DNA from: Hemileia vastatrix
Lineage: Eukaryota; Basidiomycota; Pucciniomycetes; Pucciniales; Zaghouaniaceae
DNA: 64,000 nucleotides
Assembly (NCBI GenBank): GCA_030280995.1
Contig: JASXTE010000003.1
Coordinates: forward strand, 48,286,474-48,350,473
Reading direction: 5' to 3'
The notes beneath the pieces were generated by a model that saw only the letters and a list, made by a program, of their open reading frames with translations, made no database searches and was not told where the DNA came from. Every line of letters begins with the position of its first letter. Positions within the stretch are counted from its first letter, which is position 1. A program made the translations under genes and the position numbers. Below, piece by piece: positions 12,691 through 22,238 of the stretch.

Positions 12691-13783
12691 TGTACACAAT
12701 CCTAAAGTACTAGCTATAGGCCTTGACCAAGGGAGTTGGAGAAAAACCAGAGAGAAAATCCCCTGTCCCTTTAGAAAAATAGAATGAGATTTACTTGCTA
12801 AAGTAAGTTGGTTCCTGTTTTGTTAAAGCTCCTGTTTAACACACTTGACTGCTTGATGAGCCAAGAAAGTAGTCACCAGATAGACTACCAGACCAAAGAA
12901 CTGAAATGTAGAACAATGTCCACACCAGAGACAGCAAAGATACTTGATGTAGGCTGCAAATCCACACCAGAGACAGCAATAATACTTGCTATAGCTTGCA
13001 AGACTATAACAGAGAAAACAGTTGCCAAAGTTAAGTTAAATGAAGAACTCACTTGCAACAAACACAGCCAATTGTGGCCAGAAAACAGTGAAAACTGAGT
13101 GAGGAACAATGATATCACCTCCAGATGGTTGTATGATGATTAAGGTTGCCCCAAACTGTCTTATTCACTATGTACACACAGACCACTAACTAAGAGCCCA
13201 TGCGCACCCACCAATCTGGCGCCTGTACCCGCCAAATTGCATAAAAAACCCTCCTGAAGCGCTCCCCAACCTCCTAAAACAGAGGCGGGCGGGCCGCCCG
13301 ATGTCGGAGATGCGGCCTGAAGCGGCCCGGCCTCCCTGAAGCCAGAAAACCAATAAAAACCACTAATCTACTCAGAAAAATTAGCTACAACTACTAAAAC
13401 CTTTAAAACACGGAATTTCACCATAACAACATTGGGACATGAAATATAGAGAAAAATTAGCTCTATCCAATGGTACTAAGAACTTAACCCTAAGACTTAA
13501 GGTTAGCCCGTAAAACACAAAAAACAAAATTAAACAGGAATCTTTTATAAATGAAAAATGAGGAAATGACCCCTTAAAACTCAGAATATGAAAAATGTCT
13601 TCAAGACATAAAATATAGAGAAAAACCAGGGCTATCCAATGATAGTACCCACATACCCGCAGACCCAATATCCACAGAATAAAACCAGAAAAATACACAA
13701 TTCTTTAACAGATGTCAATTAAGACATGCACAAACCGCGCCAAATCACACAACAAAGGCCCCTGCCAATGTTGGAAGACCACA
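12691..13783 (-). mobile_element. 3' LTR of copy C
   Basis: On plus it begins TGTACACAATCC and ends GAAGACCACA. It matches 24712-25804 over its full 1093 bp with about 27 differences. It contains a short GC-rich block (about 13285-13335) that differs between the two LTRs mainly at C/T and G/A positions. Confidence 0.93.
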
Positions 13784-13794
13784 TCCTCCCTCCA
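13784..13794 (-). other. Polypurine tract of copy C
   Basis: Minus-strand GGAGGGAGGA directly before the LTR start TGTGG. This is the expected primer site for plus-strand DNA synthesis. An equivalent GAGGGAGGA lies next to the family 3 LTR at 30272. Confidence 0.75.
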
Positions 13795-13831
13795 ATTGAG
13801 AATTTCTGCATTCTTTATTCATCCAACCACC

Positions 13832-14472
13832 ATGTTTAGCCTTCTTCCCAAATCTGCCTCTGACATGGGTCCCTGCCAATACTGCATCGACAATAATTTA
13901 ATCTGCACCATGACACCACCTGTCCATCCATACAGAACGTCCTGCGATGTCTGCCAATCCAGAAAGAAGACCTGCCACAGACCTGGTCCACTTTCTTCTG
14001 AAACAGATTCACCTTCACCTCAACCTGGTCCTTCTTCTGCCAGCACCAAAAGATCTAGGCCAACCATCCTGATAACCAGATTAATCAAAAAGCTCCAACC
14101 TTCCCAGAAGAGTGCCACAACCCATAAAACAACTAGTTCCACCATCCCTGGTCCATCTGATGGTAAAGAACATTCTTTTCTTCCTTCAACTTTAAAACTG
14201 ATGACTTCTCAGTTCCTCCATCTTCTGATAGTGATGATAACAATGTAGGATCCATTGCACCACCAACACCAACGCACTTGCCCACTATCAAGGCCAAGTT
14301 CCAACAACACACATCTCAACAGAAACAACTTCTGCTTCACTACTTCCAATCCACTCCCGCTAGAGATCCACAGGACATTGAGAACAGAAGACACCTCATT
14401 CACCAGTTCAAGGCTAATTCTGAACACTTCATTTCATCTCTTGATTCCCTCTGTAATTCCACTAGTACTTGA
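13832..14472 (+). CDS. Antisense Zn2Cys6-like gene 1 (intact, one intron)
   Basis: ATG 13832 opens 48 bp inside the 3' LTR of copy C, antisense to the element. Exon 1 is 13832-14162, the intron 14163-14212 (50 nt, GTAAAG...AACTGATGA...TTCTCAG), exon 2 14213-14472. Splicing gives exactly 591 nt, 196 aa plus stop. Residues 15-48 hold C15-x2-C18-x6-C25-x12-C38-x2-C41-x6-C48, the spacing of fungal Zn2Cys6 DNA-binding clusters, with a basic RKK before the last Cys. A Ser/Pro-rich linker (about 50-125) and a charged, probably helical C-terminus (about 135-185, with NRRHLIHQFKANSEHF) follow. Known Zn2Cys6 proteins bind DNA; a DNA- or RNA-binding role here is inference. A second ATG at residue 12 could be the start. 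I do not recognise the family. Confidence 0.65.
14163..14212 (+). other. Intron of antisense gene 1
   Basis: Fifty nucleotides: GTAAAG donor, AACTGATGA branch-like site and TTCTCAG acceptor. Its removal joins two frames that are otherwise out of register. Confidence 0.65.
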
Positions 14473-14530
14473 GTTTGATTCAGAAAAGAAAAATTGACCA
14501 CACCCTCTATAGGACGTAACCACAAACAAC

Positions 14531-15045
14531 CCTCAGTTTTAAGTCTTGGGGGACCATTCTCATTTTATAGTCTTGGGGGACTCAAAAACCCTCAGTTTAA
14601 AGTCTTGGGGGACTCAAAAAACCTAAATCATAAACCCAGAACCAGAGATCAACCACAATAAGACACAGAGAAAAAAACTAACATTCTGGGGTAATTGTAA
14701 ATAGAGCTTCCAGCCCATCAATTACCCCCAAACTTGCCTTTGCTAAATTTGGAGGCTCCCCCTGTGGATACCCTCCACCAATCTTTCAAAACCAACTCCA
14801 ACAACAAAACTTTTCCCTCAGTTTATAGTCTTGGGGGACTTAACCAACAACAATCCTCAGTTTAATGTCTTGGGTGACTAACACAGTGTTCAGTTTAAAG
14901 TCTTGACGGACTAGTCTTGATAAAAAATATTGAACCAGCCAGTTTAAAGTCTTGGAGGACTAACAGAAACCAGATTTCAGTTTAAAGTCTTGATGGACTG
15001 ATCTTGATACCATAACTTTTTCAGTTTAGAGTCTTGATGGACTGA
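14531..15045 (+). repeat. Nine copies of a 22-bp motif between antisense genes 1 and 2
   Basis: Degenerate copies of CAGTTTAAAGTCTTGGGGGA start near 14534, 14562, 14593, 14819, 14858, 14891, 14940, 14978 and 15022. Two further, more distant copies lie at 17459 and 17719, and one in copy E at about 42000. The cluster stops about 150 bp before the gene 2 start codon. It could be a repeated protein-binding site; this is inference. Confidence 0.75.
14688..14728. other. Repeated hairpin, copy 1
   Basis: Arms GGGGTAATTG (14688-14697) and CAATTACCCC (14719-14728) pair perfectly over 10 bp around a 21-nt loop. Against the other copies one base pair has changed on both sides (C-G to T-A). Confidence 0.7.
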
Positions 15046-15055
15046 CAGAATTTTG

Positions 15056-15065
15056 CATAAAATAG
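15056..15065 (+). promoter_or_regulatory. TATA-like box upstream of antisense gene 2
   Basis: CATAAAATAG, 130 bp before ATG 15195 and directly after the last 22-bp motif. Confidence 0.4.
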
Positions 15066-15194
15066 ACGCAGCCAATTTCATGCAGAACACCTCTACAGCC
15101 AACCTGCTGAACTTCCACCTTCACTTCATCATCTACCCATCACTGACAAAAATCTCCTCCTATCCCTTTTCATCATCTTTTCTCACCACAGATC

Positions 15195-16747
15195 ATGGCT
15201 GGATCTCCTGAGGTTAACCCTTCTACTCTCCCTTGCTTCACTGCTCCCAAGGACTATGCCTGAAAACAGTGCATCCACATGTGCAGAACTTGCACATTCA
15301 CTCTTCCAACTCCTGAATCCAAATTCTACAACAGGTCTTGTGATTCTTGCTATTCCAAAAAGAAAAGATGTGACAGAGATGCCAACTTCCCTATTCCTCT
15401 TCCTTCACCTTCCCAGAAATACATCTCTAGATCCCCTACTAGATCCCCAGAGCTTGGTCCTTCATCTTTCTCTCTATCTTCTGCTCCTTCCAGAAGATCC
15501 AGAAGCTCAGCTTCCCGCACTCTTCCCAAAAGAACAGCCTTAGCTTCCCAAAAAACTGCTTTTATCTCCGCCAAATTAGCTCCAAAAGCTTCAAGATCAA
15601 CTCCCAGGCTTCTAGATTGCGTCCAGGCGGCCCGCCCGCCTCACCAAACAGTGAAAATCAGGGCCAAAACCTCCAAAAACGGCCAGAAAACAGCCAAATT
15701 CATCCAGACAACAACAACAACTCAACCCAACTACCTCCTACTGCTCCCAGAGCAATGCAATCCACCCTTCCAAAGTCCAAAAGCACCAAAATTTCCCAGA
15801 TTTCTAAAAGACCTGTCAGAGAACCCCAAGAAGAAACCAGAACACCAGACACTGCACCACAACAACAAATTTGTCCCCAACTAAGACAAAGAAACTACAC
15901 CTCTTCTCTGTCAGCCAACTACTCATCTGACAGTTCCATCTCTTCAAAATCTCCATCCAGAAGAGATCAATCTGCTTCCAAATCCCCCTCTCCTGCTCCA
16001 TCCTTTAACAACCCTGGTACTCCATCACCAACACCTCCTCCAGCTGAATCCAACAGAAATAAAAACCACAACAACAACAACAATCTCACTTCTCCAACTA
16101 GGCCCCAGGAACATTAGCATCCCATTTCACCTTCTCAGGATCCTTCAGAGGAAGACCATGAGAATCCATATCTTTCCCTAGTTGATTCACCCACTATGAC
16201 CATTACAAAATCGTCAGAGATTCAAATCCCAGCTGCTTACAGATTTGATGAGCTTCGAATCTGTAAGTACCAAATTAATTATTCCATTTCTTCAACAAAA
16301 AATAATTACTGATCCAATTCTTCTTGTCTAGTTGGCACCCCTCCTCCTGAATCTATTAATGGAGTTGGCCAACCTCTAGAAACTTCTTTGACCCTGGATT
16401 ATGGAGACATGAAGAAACACCTAAGCACCATGTGTTCCAACATGCTAAAAGCCTTTGCCCTCCATGGACCTTTGAATGACTTTGAAAAATCCCTGAGAAA
16501 GCGCCTACTGGACGACCACTGGAAAATGTCTAGGATCATTAAGCACACCCTCCAGCACTTCATTGCTGCCTCTTCTTCTTCCTCCTCTGAACTTCCCTCT
16601 AATCCAATTCCTGATCATTACAATAACTATCATCTCTCCAGCAGGATGCACTTCAAAGAACACAGTGCTACCCACAATCCCAACAAAAAACAAAAACGTC
16701 ATCACAATCCGGACCAGCCTCCAGAAGCTTCATCATCCAGACAATGA
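15195..16747 (+). pseudogene. Antisense Zn2Cys6-like gene 2 (broken, one intron)
   Basis: From ATG 15195 the frame reads about 22 codons, then a TGA at 15261-15263 sits exactly where the first cysteine of the cluster is expected. The rest reads K-Q-C-x6-C-x15-C-x2-C-x6-C with basic YSKKKR in the last loop. A long Pro/Ser/Asn-rich linker follows, with one frameshift between about 15600 and 15880 and a TAG at 16115. Intron 16263-16331 (69 nt, GTAAGT...TTACTGATC...GTCTAG) is in phase with exon 2 (16332-16747), which encodes a helical segment (FEKSLRKRLLDDHWKMSRIIK) and a basic, Ser-rich tail. It is a second, tandem, more decayed relative of gene 1, also antisense to copy C. Function unknown. Confidence 0.6.
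16263..16331 (+). other. Intron of antisense gene 2
   Basis: GTAAGT donor, TTACTGATCC branch-like site, TCTAG acceptor; 69 nt, splitting a codon after its first base. Confidence 0.6.
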
Positions 16748-16958
16748 GCTCCTGCAAAAAGATTAAAAACATAATAATAATATAAAACAATTAATAAAAA
16801 TAATTTCAGAATTTTTTTTTTATATATATCTACTAATATACTAAAATTAAAAATTAAAAAATAAAATGAAATAAAATAAATGAAATAAAATATAATATAA
16901 AAAATAATACAAATGGTATCCCCCAGCCAATTGATGAGCTGATCCCCTGATACCTTAC

Positions 16959-16984
16959 CCACATCCAAGTGCACCTTGATGTGG
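16959..16984. other. CCACATC/GATGTGG hairpin, copy 1
   Basis: A 7-bp stem with a 12-nt loop, preceded by CAGCCAATTGATGAGC as in the second copy. Confidence 0.5.
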
Positions 16985-17154
16985 ATACACAATTAATTCT
17001 TTTAAATGGTTAACAGAAAACAAAATTCAAAAAATTTAGAAATTCAGAAGATAATAAAAATAATGAAACACAGAAACACATGAAATAAATAATAAATAAA
17101 AAAGAAAATAGCATTGCCCGGCCAATTGATGAGCCTTTCCCCACCAATGCTTGC

Positions 17155-17179
17155 CCACATCCAGGTGACCCGGATGTGG
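17155..17179. other. CCACATCC/GGATGTGG hairpin, copy 2
   Basis: A perfect 8-bp stem with a 9-nt loop. The shared upstream words (GGCCAATTGATGAGC) show that it is a duplicate of 16925-16984. Confidence 0.55.
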
Positions 17180-17549
17180 TAACACCCTATATTTTTGATT
17201 TTATAATTTTAAACAACCCCCATAAAAAATTAAAAGAAAAAATAAGAAAAAAGAAAATAATTGAAACTGCTATCTAGCAAAAACATAACTGCAAAATCAA
17301 AGACAGTCCAGCTCCATAGATGGTCCAATAAGGGAAAGTCTGATCCATAGAAATGATAACTGGGTGGGCTCCCTCCAATAAGTAAAAATGATGGGAGACC
17401 ACCAGTGATCCACCACCAATCTGTAAGAGCCAAAGATAAAGAAGCCAGTCCCAAACCAGTTTAAAGTCATAGTGGACTTCAAACCTGAATAATAAACAAC
17501 AGAACTATAATTCAACTAGGAAAAACAAAAGACTTGAAACAGACATTCT

Positions 17550-17591
17550 GGGGTAACTGTTCTACAGAGCAGCAAGATCATCAGTTACCCC
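17550..17591. other. Repeated hairpin, copy 2
   Basis: GGGGTAACTG (17550-17559) and CAGTTACCCC (17582-17591) pair perfectly; loop 22 nt. Confidence 0.7.
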
Positions 17592-17812
17592 CACACTTTC
17601 CACAATAAAATCTAGAAGCCCCCCCCTGGGTGCCTTCTAACAAAAACACAACATCCAACACAAAAAAACCAAAACCAATAAACAGTGAAGAGTCCAGCAC
17701 TTGACAACCAGAGAAAATTCCAATTTAAAGTCATAGAGGACTGAAACCTGTCAAAAGAAACCAATACTAGGGTTCAACCAAATTAAGAAAAAGGGTTGGA
17801 AACAGACAATCT

Positions 17813-17853
17813 GGGGTAACTGTTGATAGAGCAGCCAGCCCATCAGTCACCCC
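17813..17853. other. Repeated hairpin, copy 3
   Basis: GGGGTAACTG (17813-17822) and CAGTCACCCC (17844-17853), one mismatch; loop 21 nt. The loop contains AGAGCAGCCAGCCCAT, as in copy E. Confidence 0.65.
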
Positions 17854-17991
17854 TACACTTGCCAAGATCAAATCTAGAAGCCCCACCCATGGGTACCTTC
17901 TAACAAAAGTTTCCAACACAAAAGTTGCTCTGCAACACCACAAAATTCCAAAACAAAAAAGAACGTTCCATAGTTTATCCTCATTGCGGAG

Positions 17992-20900
17992 TTAATCTTC
18001 TTCATGCCTAGTGCCTCTGGGATAAAACATCTTTACTTGGTCTGCAGCCACCCACTTTTTCAAGACTGCACCATCCAACTCTTCCAAAACATAAGAACCT
18101 CCAGACGCCTGAGATCTGACTCTGTAAGGTCCATTCCATCTGTCAGCAAAAATTTCCCCCACTGACTCTCAAAACTTCTATTATACACCAAAACCAAACA
18201 ACCAGTTTTCAAGGGATTCCTGAGTCTATGAGCCAACTTCTTGTCCCAGTACCTGATTGATTGATTCCTAATCTTCATCATTCTAGAGTATGCCTTCTCT
18301 TGACATTCCTCTCTACATTCCAACTGTTGCATCCTGCCACAGAGCAATTCTTCTGTTGAGTGAAAGTCATCCCAATCAATTCCAAGATAAGAGACAGCTT
18401 CCAAGTCCACTGGTAGAACAGCTTTCTGACCAAACATTAACTCATAGGGAGAATAGCCAGTTGTCCTCTTCACAGTGACCCTATCAGCAAATAACACCAA
18501 GGGTAAATAATGCCTCCGCTTTTCAGCACTATCTCCGCACATCTTCACCAAAGCATTCTTGATAACTTGATGGCCTCTTTCAACCATGCCTTCAGCTTCA
18601 GAATAATACGGTGTAGCCACTTTAACTTTAGAACCAACACTAGCCACAGCTTCTTTAAATTTGGCCCCAAACTCTGGCCCGCCATCAACAGTCACCAACT
18701 TCATCAATCCATACCTATAAATCCACTCCTTCTTCAAAAACTCTGCCACATTCTTGGCAATCAAATTAACCAGAGGCACTGCCTCAACCCAACCAGACAA
18801 ATCATCCCTAGCAAAAATCAAGTATTTATACCTGCCCTCTTTAATATGGACAGCATCCAGACTGACGATTCCAAAAACAGTTGATTCACCAGTAGCATGG
18901 CCCACCTCTTTAGGTTTCAAGTGACTTCTTCTTTGACATTCTTTGCAAGATTGAACCCAACCCTGCACAGCCAACTTCATACCTGGCCACCAAAATCTAT
19001 CTGCTACTCTTCTATAAGTCTCCCCAAAGCCTCTATGACCAAGGTCTTCATGCAAAGACTTCAAAACTAACTCTTGACCCTTCTTCTGAGTCACCACCAC
19101 TTGAGGATTTGGATGTCTCCTCCTCATCAACCGCCTTCCTGACACATAAAATCCAGGACTCTTCTTCTTGATTGCCAACCAAGTATCATCATCACAACTA
19201 TCTGGCCTCTCCAAGGTCAACAGATATTCCACCAAAATAAAATAAAACCCAGACTGACCCCAGGTCTCATCTTCAAAATCCAACAAAACAACAGCCAAGG
19301 GTACAATTCTGTCACCAAAATCACCAGTGTGAACATGAGCCAATTGAGCAGCCCAACCAGGACACCAATCCTTAAAGTTTGGCACATACTTCTCTTTCCA
19401 CTGAACCTTGTGAGAATCCATTTCACTAACAAAAACACCCTTTTCCAATTTTGAGTTGTCCCAAACAACAACTCCATCTTCATCAACAAAAACATCCTGA
19501 TCACCAGAATCAAGATCAGATCCAGCCAGTTTAGCCTCTTGGGGGAGGTCAGAAAAATCTTCAGCACCCTTTGTGCTGGCCCTAACCACTGGAACATCCT
19601 CATCAAACTCTTCAGCCTCAGAATCTTCATCTGTTGGTGGCCTCCTTGATAATCCATCAGGCATAGTAAAAGTTTTACCTGGTTTGTGTACCAGTTCAAA
19701 AGAAAAATGTTGAATAAATGCCACCCGCCTAGTCATTGGAGCATTTGGAAGACTAGGTGTATTGATAATCTGAACCAAAGATTTTGCATCCACCTGCAGC
19801 TCAAAATGCTGCCCCCACAAAACCGTCTGTAGCTTCTTTAAAATTTTAGCTACGCCACACAATTCCAACTTAGGTTGAGAATACCTAGATTCCACCTCAT
19901 TAAACACCACAGACTCATATCTTACTGGCCTGACCCTCCCAGTCTTATCCTCCTGAGACAAAACAGCACCAGCAGCAATATAACTTGAGTCCACTTCCAG
20001 ATAAATTTTCCCAGCACCAACACCATAATCCAACTTGTGAAGAACAATATCTTCACCAACAACTTTTTTCATCTTTTGAAAAGCCTCTTCACACTCTTCA
20101 GTCCATTCCCAATCTGCATCTTTTCTGGTCAACCTCCTTAAAGGTGAAGCCAACAAAGAAAAATCCTTAATAAAAATCCTGACATATACACATACACCCA
20201 AAAATCCCCTGACTTCAGTAGTAGTTTTAGGCCTTGGCCATGACTGAATTTTATTAATCTTCTTCTTCGCCATAATCCTTCCCTCTTTACATACCACATG
20301 ACCCAGAATTTCCAAAGCAGGAACACAACAACAGAATTTTGACCCTGAAATGGTCAAACCAGCCTCTTCAATCCTGAACAACACTCTCTCTAGAGTTATT
20401 GCATATTCCCACACAAACCTCCTTATGCCAGGGTTCTCCGCTAACACCTCTTTACCATAATCAGTGGATGGTCCTTTAATTCCACCATCATCAATAAAAA
20501 TACCAGCATCAGTAGGAACCTCATCCTGCAAAATCCAAGCCATCTGTGCTTGATAAACTGCCACTGAATTAGTTGCTCCTTGAGGCAACCTAGTGAGCTG
20601 AAATCTTCCCAAAGGAGTCTCAAAAGTTGTGAGAGGCCTTGAATCCGTATGTAGTTCCCTCTCATCATAACCACCCATAATATCACCCAAACCATAACAC
20701 ACCCTTCCAGCAAAAGCTTCAACAAAATCCTCAGCACTTGGTAGCATACCAGCGTCCTTGATAGTGACTCTATTCAAGGCTCTAAGATCATGAACCACCC
20801 TCAACTTTCCATTCTGATTTTTTATGCAGAAAACCGGACTTGAGTAGCTGGAAGTCGATTGTTCGTATATCCAAGTCCTGACTCTTTCCCTAACAATCTC

Positions 20901-21692
20901 TACAAAATCCTCTCTAATAGCGGCTGGAATCGGAATAGGTTTGATTTGCCAAGGTTCATGGCAAACCACAGGAATCAAGTAAGGTTCCCCATAAGAGTGC
21001 TTCAATACACCCCTTTCTTCCTCAACAAACGCAACAGCTTTTTCCCTTAGCACAATAACATGCAACAACAACTTCTTTTCTTCTTCAGACAACCACCCAT
21101 CAGGACCAAAATTAACAACTTTCAACCTTTCCATGGTCACCCTAGCCGTCTCTACAAATTCTAGAGGATTCTTCACCAAAGGAGTACAGTACGGATCTCT
21201 CGACAAAGGAGGTCTCTTCAAAGGCGGATTCAAGCCCACAGGAATAGGCTCATTGACAGGCCTAATCTTCTGCGCTACCTTCTTAAACTTTGCCGCTCCA
21301 CCTTCAACTTGAGGGATCTTCAGGAAATCTTCACCACCAGACCTGGAACAAAAACCAAGGGTTTCCCCATTGCTCACATGTGTGGCCAAGGTAATGTTTT
21401 TGAAAGGTGTAGAAGAAACCCTAGCGGTGCACAATTGGGAGGACTTAATTTTAGACCCCAATCTCACCACTCCAAAACTTTTCTGCAATTCCACATCTTC
21501 ATCCTCACTTCCAACTTCCAAATCTTCAAATCTTGATTCATCTTCTGAATCACATCTTCTAAAATTGTGCAGTTTACCCTCATGCTGGAGGCCCAAAAAT
21601 CGATCTTGATGATCTTCTCTCTTCAAAATTTTCTGAAGTTTAACCTCATGCTGGAGGCCCAAAAATAGATCTTGATGATCTTCTCTCTTCAT
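17992..21692 (-). pseudogene. Family 2 copy C pol: RT, RNase H, integrase (one frameshift)
   Basis: The open frame starts at 21692 and runs 1210 codons. The N-terminus has two 22-aa repeats (KREDHQDLFLGLQHE type) and a conserved upstream block (PLSRDPYCTPLVKNP). RT lies at about residues 250-480, with FIDDGG in place of the usual YxDD. RNase H follows (LEVDSSYIAAG near 565), then integrase HHCC (HEDLGHRGFGETY...CKECQRRS near 875-925) and the catalytic core (VTVDGGPEFG, then EGMVERGHQVIKN). A one-base loss near 18147-18156, seen against copy E, shifts the last 55 codons; the lost frame would end at TAA 17994-17992. The enzymes copy and integrate the element. There is no gag in this ORF: it is separated from gag-protease by two stops. 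Confidence 0.88.
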
Positions 21693-22005
21693 AATTTTCT
21701 GCAGTTTAACCTCATGCTAGAGGCCCAAAAATAGATCTTGAAGATCTTCACAAAAATATTTTGCATCTTCTTTCTTTATTATCTTCAGATTTTTTTTTCT
21801 TTTTATGAATTATCTTGAAATTTTTATCTTCTTTTCTTGAGTTTTCTTCTGACCTACAAAAATAACCAGGGGTTTCCCCAATGCTCACAGGTGTGGCCCA
21901 GGTAATGTTTTTGAAAGGTGTAGAAGAAACCCTAGCGGTGCACAATTGGGAGGACTTACTTTTAGACCCCAATCTCACCACCCCAAAACTTTTCCGCATA
22001 TCTTT
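21361..22005 (-). repeat. Direct duplication of about 135 bp between protease and RT
   Basis: Segments at about 21361-21490 and 21872-22005 are near-identical and encode the same peptide block (FGVVRLGSK...SSQLCTARVSSTPFKNIT). Copy E has both too (about 45660-45790 and 46105-46240), so the duplication predates the split of the copies. Confidence 0.8.
21569..21755 (-). repeat. 66-bp tandem repeat (about 2.8 units)
   Basis: Units begin at 21569, 21635 and 21701. Each is 66 bp, so 22 codons, and they encode the repeated KREDHQD-LGLQHE peptide at the start of the pol ORF. The frame is kept between the first two units, which lie inside the ORF. Confidence 0.8.
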
Positions 22006-22238
22006 CAATAAAGATATATAACCAATCTTCTTCTTTGAACTTGAATTAAAAATAATTAAGAATCTTGAGAGTGAACATAGACTTGATTAAAAACTTGATG
22101 AATACTTGCAGAGAAGAGAAACATTAAAAAGAGAAAGTTGAAAATCCACTTGGTATATCTCCAAGGGAGCTGACCTACTACAACCTGGGATTTCCTCATC
22201 TTGGGGAGAGGTTGTAGCACTAGGGTGATCAGCCCTTA

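Larger units (their letters stand above)
16748..17991. other. 3' non-coding region of copy C with hairpins
   Basis: No gene is seen between antisense gene 2 and the end of pol. It contains two AT-rich runs, two copies of a CCACATCC...GGATGTGG hairpin region (16959 and 17155), two copies of the GGGGTAACTG hairpin (17550 and 17813) and two copies of the 22-bp motif (17459 and 17719). It is arranged as roughly repeated blocks of about 200-260 bp. Confidence 0.6.

Noticed and set aside
12808..13098. A 96-codon frame, repeated at 24829-25119
   Set aside because: Both are the same place in the two LTRs of copy C, so the repetition is not independent evidence of coding.
15256..15543. A frame from 15256 as a protein of its own
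   Set aside because: It overlaps the cysteine-cluster frame of antisense gene 2, which is supported by spacing shared with four other genes.
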